From CAZEZY01 sp964516635 (lineage in GTDB: Bacteria > Pseudomonadota > Gammaproteobacteria > Burkholderiales > Burkholderiaceae_C), in the NCBI GenBank assembly GCA_964516635.1, contig CAZEZY010000017.1:1-25549 (forward strand): DNA of 25,549 nt, in the 5' to 3' direction. The notes under the pieces are model-generated. The model had not been told where the DNA came from and did no database searches. It was given only the letters and a program-made list of their open reading frames with translations. A program made the translations under genes and the position numbers. Positions 15,890 to 25,549 of this stretch are shown here, piece by piece. How positions within the stretch are numbered: position 1 is the stretch's first letter; every line of letters starts with the position of its first letter.

Positions 15890-16645
15890 TCAGTTTCTGA
15901 TCTTGTAGCCCGTCTTGAGCAGGTGCAGGGCAAAACCGGCCACCGCCATGAAGGCCGTTCCCACAATCAGGAGGCTCAGCCAGGGTGAGACATCGCCCTG
16001 ACCAAAAAAGCCATACCGGAACCCGTCGATCATGTAGAAGAACGGGTTGAGATGGCTGACCGTCTGCCAGAAGCCCGGGAGGGAATGAATGGAATAGAAG
16101 ACGCCGCTCAGGAAAGTGGCCGGCATGATGATGAAATTCTGGAAAGCGGCCATCTGGTCGAACTTCTCTGCCCACAAGCCCGCGATCACCCCCAGCGACC
16201 CGAGCAGCCCCGCCCCCAGAATGGCGAATGCCCCAATCCACAAGGGCTGCTCAAAACTGAGGTCCGTGAACCAGACGGTGACCAGCAGCACCCCGGCGCC
16301 GACCACGAGTCCTCGCACAATGGAGGAACCGACATAGGCCACAAACCAGGCCCGGTGCGACAGTGGTGTCAACAGAACAAAGACGAGGTTTCCCATCACC
16401 TTGCTCTGGATGAGGCTAGACGAACTGTTGGCAAAGGCGTTTTGCAAGACGCTCATCATGATGAGCCCAGGCAGCAGGAAAGCGGTGTAGCTGATCCGGT
16501 CGTAGACCTTGACATGCTCTTCCAGCACATGGCCGAAGATGAGCAGGTAGAGAATGGCTGTCATGACCGGTGCCGCGACCGTCTGGAAGCCCACCTTCCA
16601 GAAGCGCAGGATTTCCTTGTAGAACAGGGTCTGCCAGCCACTCAT
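15890..16645 (-). CDS. ABC-2 type transporter permease (YadH-like)
   Basis: This 251-residue inner-membrane protein has six hydrophobic segments and the ABC-2 signature region near the C-terminal half (NFIIMPATFLSGVFYSIHSL, then the LNPFFYMIDGFRYGFFG block). The N-terminus GWQTLFYKEILRFWKV is typical of the YadH group. Its ATG overlaps the stop of the ATPase gene, so the two form one exporter. The substrate is unknown. The position inside an mla-ibaG-murA block suggests an envelope-related role, but that is inference. Confidence 0.93.
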   Translation of the reverse strand: MSGWQTLFYKEILRFWKVGFQTVAAPVMTAILYLLIFGHVLEEHVKVYDRISYTAFLLPGLIMMSVLQNAFANSSSSLIQSKVMGNLVFVLLTPLSHRAWFVAYVGSSIVRGLVVGAGVLLVTVWFTDLSFEQPLWIGAFAILGAGLLGSLGVIAGLWAEKFDQMAAFQNFIIMPATFLSGVFYSIHSLPGFWQTVSHLNPFFYMIDGFRYGFFGQGDVSPWLSLLIVGTAFMAVAGFALHLLKTGYKIRN

Positions 16646-17583
16646 GACGAGCCCCCCGGTTCAGCCAAGGGGCTAGCCGCCCCAGTCCCGGTCATGAGGT
16701 CCAGGAAGACGTCTTCGAGATCGGCCTTGCTGATTTCGATGTCCTCCACCAGCAAGCCGGCCTCTCGGACAGTGGCCAGAATCCGCTCGACCTCTGCGGC
16801 GTCGTGGGCAGGCAACTGCACAAAGCGGCCTGTCACGCGAGCCTGGGCGGACAGTCCATCCGGCAAGGCCTGATCGGTCTTGAATCGAAGGACCTTCGCC
16901 GATGCCTGCCTGAGCAAGTCAGCCGTTTTTTCAAGTGCGATCACCTGACCCTGCTTGAGCATGGCAATCCGGCCGCACAGGGCTTCGGCCTCTTCCAGGT
17001 AGTGCGTGGTCAGCAACACGGTGCTTCCCTGCTTGTTGAGTCTGGAAACGAACTGCCAGAGCGTCTGGCGGAGTTCCACATCCACACCAGCCGTGGGTTC
17101 GTCCAGCACGATCACGGGGGGTTGATGGACCAGCGCCTGGGCAACCAGCACCCGTCGTTTCATGCCGCCCGACAATTGGCGCATGTTGGCATTCGCCTTG
17201 TCAGCCAGACCGAGTCCGTCCAGCAACTCGTCAATCCAGTCGCCGTTGTCGCGTATGCCGAAATAACCCGACTGAAAGCGCAGCGCTTCCCGAACCGTGA
17301 AAAAAGGGTCAAACACCAGTTCCTGGGGGACCACACCCAGGCGACGACGGGCCTGTGCAAAATCGGTCTGCACATCCGCACCATGGACCGTCACATGACC
17401 ACCACTCGCTCTGGAAAGGCCGGCCAGAATGCTGATGAGGGTGGTTTTTCCGGCGCCGTTGGGACCCAGAAGGCCGAAGAACTCGCCCGGCTCGATGTCG
17501 AACGTCACGCCCTTCAGGGCCTGGAATTCGCCTCGGGGAGTGATGTAGGTTTTGGATACGTTCTGAAATGAAACAGCTGGCAT
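16642..17583 (-). CDS. ABC transporter ATP-binding protein (YadG-like)
   Basis: This 313-residue ATPase pairs with the ABC-2 permease encoded directly after it (four-base overlap). All nucleotide-site motifs are present: Walker A GPNGAGKTT (40-48), signature LSGGMKRR (137-144), Walker B VIVLDEPTAGVD (157-168) and the H-loop in TTHYLEEAE (about 192-200). A C-terminal extension of about 80 residues follows, as in many drug- or polymer-export type ATPases. The start is ATG 17581-17583, 12 bases after mlaB. The exported compound cannot be told from sequence. Confidence 0.94.
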   Translation of the reverse strand: MPAVSFQNVSKTYITPRGEFQALKGVTFDIEPGEFFGLLGPNGAGKTTLISILAGLSRASGGHVTVHGADVQTDFAQARRRLGVVPQELVFDPFFTVREALRFQSGYFGIRDNGDWIDELLDGLGLADKANANMRQLSGGMKRRVLVAQALVHQPPVIVLDEPTAGVDVELRQTLWQFVSRLNKQGSTVLLTTHYLEEAEALCGRIAMLKQGQVIALEKTADLLRQASAKVLRFKTDQALPDGLSAQARVTGRFVQLPAHDAAEVERILATVREAGLLVEDIEISKADLEDVFLDLMTGTGAASPLAEPGGSS

Positions 17584-17595
17584 GGGCCCGACATT

Positions 17596-17892
17596 TTACG
17601 CGGGCAGCAATTCGCTCACACCGTAGAGGGTGGCGAGTTCGCGGAGCCGACTGGGCATGCCATGCCAATGCAGGTGCCCGCCCTGCTGATGCACCAGACG
17701 TGCCACACCCAGCAGAGCGGCAAGCGCCGAAGAATCGAACACATCCAGCGCAGAGGCATCGACAGACCAGACCTGGCCAGCGGTCGAGCCTGACGGTCCA
17801 CGAAGGCGGTCACGGCAAAGCCCGACAAACGCATCCGCCTCCACGTGAGTGAGGCGGGAGGGCAATGCGGGCAAAGCTTGAATCGTCATCAT
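17596..17892 (-). CDS. mlaB: STAS-domain protein MlaB
   Basis: MlaB is the small cytoplasmic STAS subunit that binds MlaF and stabilises the MlaFEDB complex. This 98-residue protein has the STAS pattern: a strand with VDASALDVFDSSALAALLG (44-62), including the conserved D-S-S-A at the helix start, then HQQGGHLHWHGMPSRLRELA. Divergence is high, as usual for MlaB. Start could be either of two adjacent ATGs (17890-17892 or 17887-17889). It follows mlaC by 6 bases. Confidence 0.88.
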   Translation of the reverse strand: MMTIQALPALPSRLTHVEADAFVGLCRDRLRGPSGSTAGQVWSVDASALDVFDSSALAALLGVARLVHQQGGHLHWHGMPSRLRELATLYGVSELLPA

Positions 17893-17898
17893 GAGGGT

Positions 17899-18564
17899 TC
17901 AGGATCGCCCGGCCGATCGATTCCGTTCGGCCAGCGCCGCGATCAGCCCGTCAATGCCACGGGCCGTGATTTCCTGACTGAACTGACCACGATAGGTGTC
18001 CACCAGCCAGATGCCCAGCACATTGATATCGAACACCTTCCACCCCGCTGGTGTCTTTTCCAGCCGATAGTCCAGTTGAATGGGTTCACCCCGACCACGC
18101 AACTCGGAACGGACGATCACCTCGTTGTCTTCTGGCCGGGCACGGAAGGGGCGCAGGACCAGGGTTTGATCCGTCAGTTGTCCCAGCGCGCCGGAGTAGG
18201 TGCGAATCAGCAGTGTCTTGAACTCCTGTTGCAAACGTTCGCGCTGTGAGGGCGTGGCCTGCCGCCAGAACCGGCCCACTGCAGAAGACGTCATCCGGGT
18301 GAAGTTGACATGGGGCATCAGGCGGTTGTCCACCAGATCCATGATGCGCGCCATGTCACCATTTCGCAGAGCTGGATCCGACTTGACAAGGTCGATCACC
18401 TCGCCCGCCACTCGGCCGATCAGGGCATCAGGGGCTTCCGGTTCCTGAGCCACTGCCCATTGGGGCCAGAGTCCCGGGAGAAGGGAGATGATAGCCGTCG
18501 CAAGACCCTGACGGCGAGTGATGATGCGGTCGTGCATAGGAGGCGACTTTTCAAAGTGTTGCAT
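17899..18564 (-). CDS. mlaC: Periplasmic phospholipid-binding protein MlaC
   Basis: MlaC carries phospholipids between the MlaA outer-membrane complex and MlaFEDB in the inner membrane. The mature part shows the family pattern: NRLMPHVNFTRMTSSAVGRFWR, then PSQRERLQQEFKTLLIRTYSGAL, and later the block GWKVFDINVLGIWLVDTYRGQF, each given here in part. The N-terminus is a signal peptide with a twin arginine (IITRRQGLATA) and a probable cleavage after AVA. Two starts are possible, ATG 18562-18564 (221 residues) or ATG 18535-18537 (212 residues); neither has a clear ribosome site. The Tat-like pattern could mean Tat export, but Sec is not excluded. Confidence 0.93.
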   Translation of the reverse strand: MQHFEKSPPMHDRIITRRQGLATAIISLLPGLWPQWAVAQEPEAPDALIGRVAGEVIDLVKSDPALRNGDMARIMDLVDNRLMPHVNFTRMTSSAVGRFWRQATPSQRERLQQEFKTLLIRTYSGALGQLTDQTLVLRPFRARPEDNEVIVRSELRGRGEPIQLDYRLEKTPAGWKVFDINVLGIWLVDTYRGQFSQEITARGIDGLIAALAERNRSAGRS

Positions 18565-18567
18565 GAT

Positions 18568-18615
18568 CGTTCGAGACTCTCGTTCGAGACAGCGTTCCCG
18601 CCGTTACCGGCTGTC
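18568..18615 (-). repeat. Direct repeat and inverted repeat between mlaA and mlaC
   Basis: CGTTCGAGAC occurs twice with a three-base spacer (18568-18577 and 18581-18590), ending four bases before the upstream mlaC ATG. Next to it GACAGC (18588-18593) pairs with GCTGTC (18610-18615) over a 16-base loop. The gap between the two genes is 70 bases, long for this otherwise compact operon. The role is unknown. Confidence 0.45.
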
Positions 18616-18634
18616 ACGTTTGACCCAACCGTTT

Positions 18635-19381
18635 TCAGTCCTCCAGGTCGTAACGAGGAGCCGCCTGGTCGGGACGGATCTGTGCCTCACGGCGCTGTAG
18701 ATAGGCATCCCGGGTGAAGGTATAGCGATCAAGCGCAATGGTATCGAGCATATCGGTGGCACCAAGCAATCCGGCACGCGTATCGGTCAGGCGCAAGGCA
18801 TACAGGGTGTTGCGCGTGGGCACATGATTCACTTCGCGGGCCACCAGATCGCCCGGACCGTCTGCGACCAGACCCAGCCCGTCGCGAACCGATGACGGGC
18901 CGAGGAAGGGCAGGACCAGATAGGGCCCAGAGGGCACGCCCCATCGCCCCAGCGTCGTTCCCACATCAAGGGTGGTGCGCTGTATCCCCATGTCGGAGGC
19001 GATGTCCAGCACGCCACCGAACCCCAGGAAGGTGTTGACATTGAACCGCATGAAATTTTCAGCCGCTTCCTGTGGTCGGGCCTGGAGCACCGCATTGACG
19101 AATGACCACACATCACGCAGATTCCCGAAGAAATTGTTCACCCCGGTACGGATGGGTGACGGCACCGCATCGCGGTAGGCTGTCGCCACCGGTTTCAGCA
19201 CGGCCTCATCCACCTCGTCATTGAAGCGAGTCACGCTGCGATTCAAGGGTTCAAGCGGGTCTCGGGGATCAGTTGCCGGACCGGTGGCACAACCCGAAAG
19301 CACCCCCATGGCTGTCATCACGACAGCCAGACGCCACAGGCGATGGAAGCCGTGCACTTTGGAAAGAATGGCGATTTTCAA
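18635..19381 (-). CDS. mlaA: Outer-membrane lipoprotein MlaA (VacJ)
   Basis: MlaA removes misplaced phospholipids from the outer leaflet of the outer membrane and passes them to MlaC. The 248-residue protein has a lipobox LSGC with Cys31 and no aspartate after it (CATG), which fits outer-membrane sorting. Family blocks are DPLEPLNRSVTRFNDEVDEA (42-61), FFGNLRDVWSFVNAVLQ and NTFLGFGGVLDIASDMGI, then GPYLVLPFLGPSSVRDG. The start is a TTG directly after the mlaD TAA; GGGAG eight bases earlier supports it. In E. coli mlaA lies away from the other mla genes; here it sits inside the operon between mlaD and mlaC. Confidence 0.94.
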   Translation of the reverse strand: MKIAILSKVHGFHRLWRLAVVMTAMGVLSGCATGPATDPRDPLEPLNRSVTRFNDEVDEAVLKPVATAYRDAVPSPIRTGVNNFFGNLRDVWSFVNAVLQARPQEAAENFMRFNVNTFLGFGGVLDIASDMGIQRTTLDVGTTLGRWGVPSGPYLVLPFLGPSSVRDGLGLVADGPGDLVAREVNHVPTRNTLYALRLTDTRAGLLGATDMLDTIALDRYTFTRDAYLQRREAQIRPDQAAPRYDLED

Positions 19382-19858
19382 TTATTCTGCTCCCGCATCG
19401 GACGCGTCAGCGGCCCTGTTGAACAGGAACTGTCCAATCAGATTCTCGAGCACCACCGCCGATTGGGTGAGCGTGATGACATCCCCTTGAGCAAGGTTGT
19501 CATCCGAGCCCCCTGGCTCGATTCCCACATACTGCTCGCCGAGCAGACCACTGGTCAGAATCTTGAGTGAACTGTCCTTGGGGAAAGCATAACGCGATTC
19601 GAGCGCAAGCACCACGGTCGCCTGAAAAGTCTGGTCATCGAATCCGATCGATTCAACCCTTCCGACCACCACACCGGCACTCCGGACGGCGGCCTTGGGC
19701 TTGAGACCACCGGCGTTGTCGAACATCGCCGTCACCCGGTAGACCGGCTGGAAGCTGAGGCTGAGCAGGTTGGCAGCCTGCAGGGCCAGAAACAGGATCG
19801 CTGCCCCACCGACGAGCACGAACAGGCCTACCCACACATCAATTTTCGAACGCGGCAC
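19382..19858 (-). CDS. mlaD: MCE-domain protein MlaD
   Basis: MlaD forms a hexameric ring in the periplasm, anchored by one helix, and moves lipids to and from MlaE. The 158-residue protein has the helix at about 9-30 (VWVGLFVLVGGAAILFLALQ), then one MCE domain (about 38-117) with AMFDNAGGLKPKAAVRSAGV and the strand ILTSGLLGEQYVGIEPGG. A short helical tail follows (VLENLIGQFLFN). It uses a GTG start (19856-19858) with a strong AAGGAG six bases upstream. mlaA starts immediately after its stop. Confidence 0.96.
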   Translation of the reverse strand: MPRSKIDVWVGLFVLVGGAAILFLALQAANLLSLSFQPVYRVTAMFDNAGGLKPKAAVRSAGVVVGRVESIGFDDQTFQATVVLALESRYAFPKDSSLKILTSGLLGEQYVGIEPGGSDDNLAQGDVITLTQSAVVLENLIGQFLFNRAADASDAGAE

Positions 19859-19877
19859 GCAATTCTCCTTGTGATTT

Positions 19878-20660
19878 TCAGATCGTGAACATCATCGCGG
19901 TCAGGATGAAGTCGAGGCCCAGCACGGTCAGCGAGGCCATCACCACGGTGCGGGTGGTCGCGCGCGACACTCCCTCGGGCGTCGGATGGGACTCAAACCC
20001 CTGCAACAGCGCAATGAACGTCACCGCAAAACCGAACACCACGCTCTTGATGATGCCGTTGCCCACATCGGACCAGACATCAACCCCACCCTGGATCTGA
20101 CTCCAGAAGGAACCGCCATCGACACCGATCATGAGCACGCCGACCACCCAGCCACCGATGATGCCCATGGCGCTGAATACCGCCGCCAGCAAGGGCATGG
20201 CAATCACGCCAGCCCAGAAACGGGGGGCCAGCACGCGATCGATGGGATCCACTGCCATCATTTCCATGACGCTGATCTGTTCGCCGGCCTTCATGAGGCC
20301 GATCTCTGCGGTGAGCGAGGTGCCTGCACGCCCCGCGAACAGCAAAGCGGTGACCACCGGACCCAGTTCGCGCACGAGGCTCAGGGTGACCAGCAGACCC
20401 AGGGCCTCCGACGATCCGTAGCGTTGCAGGGTGTAGTAGCCCTGCAGGCCAAACACAAAACCCACAAAGAGCCCGGATACCGCGATGATGGCCAGGGAAT
20501 AATTGCCCAGAAAATGGATCTGGTCGCGTATCAGACCAAAGCGCCTGAAACTGCCCCACGTGCCGAAGGCCAGTCGCATGAACAGCCGGGCTCCCAGACC
20601 CATGTCCGCCAGCTTGGCACGGGTTGTCCGACCCAGCTCTGCAGGGTGCCAGCGGTTCAT
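19878..20660 (-). CDS. mlaE: Lipid-asymmetry ABC permease MlaE
   Basis: MlaE is the inner-membrane permease of the MlaFEDB complex. The 260-residue protein has the family pattern: an N-terminal amphipathic segment, about five hydrophobic segments, and the blocks LVRELGPVVTALLFAGRAG (about 94-112), GLMKAGEQISVMEMMAVDP and GIIGGWVVG. The start is ATG 20658-20660, overlapping the mlaF stop in an ATGA. The gene precedes mlaD by 19 bases. Confidence 0.96.
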   Translation of the reverse strand: MNRWHPAELGRTTRAKLADMGLGARLFMRLAFGTWGSFRRFGLIRDQIHFLGNYSLAIIAVSGLFVGFVFGLQGYYTLQRYGSSEALGLLVTLSLVRELGPVVTALLFAGRAGTSLTAEIGLMKAGEQISVMEMMAVDPIDRVLAPRFWAGVIAMPLLAAVFSAMGIIGGWVVGVLMIGVDGGSFWSQIQGGVDVWSDVGNGIIKSVVFGFAVTFIALLQGFESHPTPEGVSRATTRTVVMASLTVLGLDFILTAMMFTI

Positions 20661-21478
20661 CGGGATCCTCCCATGGGTGTCAGACCAAAATCGTCAGCAA
20701 CTGAGGGGCCCGGATAGTGAAAACGCACCGGTCCCTCCGGTGATGCCTTCACGTACTGCTGAATCAGAGGGTTGTCACTGTGTCGGATGTCGTCGGGGGA
20801 ACCCTCCTGGGCGACCCGTCCATTGGCCAGGACGATGATGTGGTCGGCCACGGCAAAGGTGGCTTCGAGTTCATGCGACACCATGATGCTGGTCAGACCC
20901 AATGTGTCGTTGAGCTGCCGGATCAGGCGAGCCGCTGTGCCGAGCGAAATGGGGTCAAGACCCGAAAACGGTTCGTCGTACATGACGAGTTCAGGGTCCA
21001 GCGCGATCGCGCGCGCCAGCGCCACCCGCCGGATCATGCCTCCCGACAGGGAACTGGGCATGAGGTCACGCGCACCGCGAAGTCCCACGGCATGCAGTTT
21101 CATGAGAACGATGTCACGGATCAGGGGTTCCGACAGCCGGGTATGTTCACGCAAAGGAAACGCGACGTTATCCATCACGGACTGATCCGTGAACAAGGCA
21201 CCGAACTGGAACAGCATGCCCATGCGCCGGCGCATCGCATACAGTCCGTTGCGATCCAGTTGACCCACATTCTGACCATCAAACAACACTTGCCCCGCCG
21301 TGGCCCGGTTCTGCCCACCGATCAGCCGCAAGGTGGTCGTCTTGCCCCCGCCCGAGGCGCCGATGAGTACGGTGACTTTGCCCCGGGGCACACGCAGGCT
21401 GACCCGGTCGAGGACAACCGGGCCATCACCGTAGCCGAAGCTGACATCGTTGAACTCGACCAGATTGGGAGAAGACAT
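20657..21478 (-). CDS. mlaF: Lipid-asymmetry ABC ATPase MlaF
   Basis: MlaF powers the Mla phospholipid transporter. The 273-residue protein (from ATG 21476-21478) carries Walker A GASGGGKTT (40-48), signature LSGGM (144-148), Walker B ELVMYDEPFSGLDP (163-176) and the switch histidine in SHE (201-203). The Mla-type QFGALFTDQSVMDNVAFPLR (91-110) and the LSGGMIRRVALARA run are typical for MlaF. An in-frame TTG 18 bases upstream falls in the terminator-like hairpin arm and is less likely. It is the first gene of the mla unit, 64 bases after gltD. Confidence 0.96.
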   Translation of the reverse strand: MSSPNLVEFNDVSFGYGDGPVVLDRVSLRVPRGKVTVLIGASGGGKTTTLRLIGGQNRATAGQVLFDGQNVGQLDRNGLYAMRRRMGMLFQFGALFTDQSVMDNVAFPLREHTRLSEPLIRDIVLMKLHAVGLRGARDLMPSSLSGGMIRRVALARAIALDPELVMYDEPFSGLDPISLGTAARLIRQLNDTLGLTSIMVSHELEATFAVADHIIVLANGRVAQEGSPDDIRHSDNPLIQQYVKASPEGPVRFHYPGPSVADDFGLTPMGGSR

Positions 21479-21495
21479 GGTTGACAGAAATGACA

Positions 21496-21516
21496 AAGGC
21501 CGGGCAAGCCGGCCTT
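21496..21516 (-). terminator. Hairpin terminator behind gltBD
   Basis: A perfect eight-base-pair stem (AAGGCCGG / CCGGCCTT) closes a five-base loop. On the minus strand the right arm runs into TTTGTCATTTC, a weak T-rich tail. It lies 26 bases after the gltD stop and only 17 before the mlaF ATG. It fits an intrinsic terminator for gltBD, perhaps leaky because the T-tract is poor. Confidence 0.7.
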
Positions 21517-21542
21517 GCGAATGATAAGGGATAACCCGAGAA

Positions 21543-23018
21543 TCAGCGTGGCAGGTCGGAAAAACCCATCAGGAACTCGTCCACCGATCGAGCGGCCTGA
21601 CGGCCTTCCCGAATGGCCCACACCACCAGCGACTGGCCCCGGCGCATGTCCCCTGCCGCAAACACCTTGGGGACATTGGTTTCGTAGCCGCCAACGAAAT
21701 CCGTGGTGGCCTTGGCGTTGCCCCGTTGGTCCTTTTCGACGCCAAAAGCATCGAGTACCGTGCCAACCGGATTGGTAAAGCCCATGGCCAGCAACACCAG
21801 ATCGGCCTTGTATTCCTTTTCGGTGCCCGGAATCTCGACGAGTTTGCCATCCTTGAACTCGACGTTCACGGTGGTCAGGCTGGTGACCTTGCCCTTGCTG
21901 CCGTTGAACGACTTGGTGGAAATGGCGAACTCACGGGAGCAACCTTCCTCGTGGCTGGAGGACGTGCGCAGCTTGATGGGCCAGTAGGGCCAGGTCAGTT
22001 CCTTGTTCTCCTGCTCGGGTGGCATGGGCATCACCTCGAACTGAGTGACGCTGGCCGCGCCGTGGCGGTTGCTGGTGCCCACGCAATCGGAGCCGGTGTC
22101 ACCACCGCCGATCACGATCACATGTTTGCCATCGGCCCGCAACTGCTTTTTCAGCTTGTCGCCGGCATTGACCTTGTTCTGCTGGGGCAGAAACTCCATC
22201 GCAAAGTGGATGCCGTCGAGATCGCGACCCGGCACTGGCAGGTCACGGCTCTGTTCGGAGCCGCCCGTCAGCAGCACGGCGTCGAACTCGGCCTTGAGTT
22301 GTTCAGGCGTCACGGTCTCTTGCGCGTCGTTGGTCACTTTGGCCGCCGGGCCTTCGGCGGGCATGCTGGCCACGAGCACGCGGGTGCGGAAGGTCACGCC
22401 TTCGGCTTCCATCTGCTCGACACGGCGGTCGATCAGCCACTTCTCCATCTTGAAGTCGGGAATGCCATAGCGCAGCAGGCCGCCCACGCGGTCGTTCTTC
22501 TCGAACACGGTCACGTCGTGGCCCGCGCGCGCCAGTTGCTGGGCAGCGGCCAGACCCGCTGGGCCGGAACCCACGACCGCCACTTTCTTGCCGGTCTTGA
22601 TTTTGGCCGGACGAGGTTTGACCCAGCCTTCGGCCCAGGCTTTGTCAATGATCGCATGTTCGATGGACTTGATGCCCACCGGGTCGTCGTTCACGTTCAG
22701 CGTACAGGCGGCCTCGCACGGGGCTGGGCAGATGCGGCCGGTGAACTCGGGGAAGTTGTTGGTGCTGTGCAGCACCGCGATCGCGTTCTCCCAGTCCTGA
22801 CGGTAAACCAGGTCATTGAAGTCCGGAATGATGTTGTTGACCGGGCAGCCGCTGTTGCAGAACGGGGTGCCGCAGTCCATGCAGCGCGCGCCCTGCACCT
22901 TGGCCTGCTCATCGCTCAGACCCACCACAAATTCCTTGTAGTGCTGCAGTCGCTCAGGAACGGGTTTGTAGCCCTCTTCCAGGCGCTCGAACTCCATGAA
23001 GCCGGTGATTTTTCCCAT
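21543..23018 (-). CDS. gltD: Glutamate synthase, small (beta) subunit
   Basis: GltD takes electrons from NADPH and passes them through iron-sulfur clusters to GltB, where glutamate is made from 2-oxoglutarate and glutamine-derived ammonia. The 491-residue protein has the N-terminal cysteine set C46, C49, C54, C58 and C97, C101, C105, the FAD loop VVGSGPAGLAAA (148-159) and the NADPH loop VIGGGDTGSDC (about 298-309). The C-terminal FAD block is KVFAAGDMRRGQSLVVWAI. The start is ATG 23016-23018 with GAGG nine bases upstream. It lies 30 bases after gltB and ends before a strong hairpin. Confidence 0.97.
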   Translation of the reverse strand: MGKITGFMEFERLEEGYKPVPERLQHYKEFVVGLSDEQAKVQGARCMDCGTPFCNSGCPVNNIIPDFNDLVYRQDWENAIAVLHSTNNFPEFTGRICPAPCEAACTLNVNDDPVGIKSIEHAIIDKAWAEGWVKPRPAKIKTGKKVAVVGSGPAGLAAAQQLARAGHDVTVFEKNDRVGGLLRYGIPDFKMEKWLIDRRVEQMEAEGVTFRTRVLVASMPAEGPAAKVTNDAQETVTPEQLKAEFDAVLLTGGSEQSRDLPVPGRDLDGIHFAMEFLPQQNKVNAGDKLKKQLRADGKHVIVIGGGDTGSDCVGTSNRHGAASVTQFEVMPMPPEQENKELTWPYWPIKLRTSSSHEEGCSREFAISTKSFNGSKGKVTSLTTVNVEFKDGKLVEIPGTEKEYKADLVLLAMGFTNPVGTVLDAFGVEKDQRGNAKATTDFVGGYETNVPKVFAAGDMRRGQSLVVWAIREGRQAARSVDEFLMGFSDLPR

Positions 23019-23048
23019 GATTCGTGTCCTCGATTCGGTTCAGCGGAT

Positions 23049-25549
<2,501 letters not shown>

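Noticed and set aside
15879..16241. N-terminal extension of the ibaG frame
   Set aside because: It overlaps the permease gene and would more than double the length of a BolA-family protein.

Overview
The window looks like a stretch of betaproteobacterial chromosome, most probably Burkholderiales and close to Comamonadaceae. The reasons are the GC-rich coding sequence, the protein families, and the linkage of petAB, a Nif3-family gene, an S1C protease, tatABC, hinT, his genes, murA, ibaG and mla genes. This assignment is by recognition only; no search was run. Almost every base is coding. I see no rRNA, tRNA, CRISPR array, prophage, insertion sequence or toxin-antitoxin module. No gap between genes exceeds about 150 bp.

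Layout from left to right. (1) Positions 1-968, minus: the 5' part of petB (cytochrome b) and petA (Rieske protein) of the bc1 complex. (2) 1101-3121, minus: pdxA (vitamin B6 synthesis), a Nif3/YbgI-family metal protein and a 50-residue single-helix membrane protein (DUF3149-like), tightly arranged as one unit. (3) 3227-4372, plus: a membrane-anchored S1C serine protease with one PDZ domain, divergent from unit 2. An FNR/Anr-like box lies in the shared control region. (4) 4381-10523, minus: hisB-hisH-hisA-hisF-hisI-hisE, a small DUF4870-like membrane protein, hinT and tatA-tatB-tatC, in transcription order. (5) 10601-11677, plus: hisC, inverted relative to all other his genes. (6) 11692-21478, minus, in transcription order: mlaF-E-D-A-C-B (outer-membrane lipid asymmetry), a YadG/YadH-like ABC exporter pair, ibaG, murA, hisG, hisD and a secreted glutathione-peroxidase-like gene. 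(7) 21496-21516: a strong hairpin that probably ends the next operon. (8) 21543-25549, minus: gltD and most of gltB (glutamate synthase).

How the genes work together: the his genes encode the histidine pathway except HisZ, HisN and any feedback-controlled part. HisG is the short form, so it should need a HisZ partner encoded elsewhere. The mla-ABC-ibaG-murA block serves the cell envelope. TatABC exports folded proteins, and the Rieske protein in this same window carries a twin-arginine N-terminus.

I did not find a clearly new biological system. The points most worth a second look are the broken his operon (hisC flipped, a peroxidase gene placed directly behind hisD), the FNR/Anr-like box with a suitably spaced -10 element in front of the DUF3149-Nif3-pdxA unit, and the 50-residue membrane protein gene.
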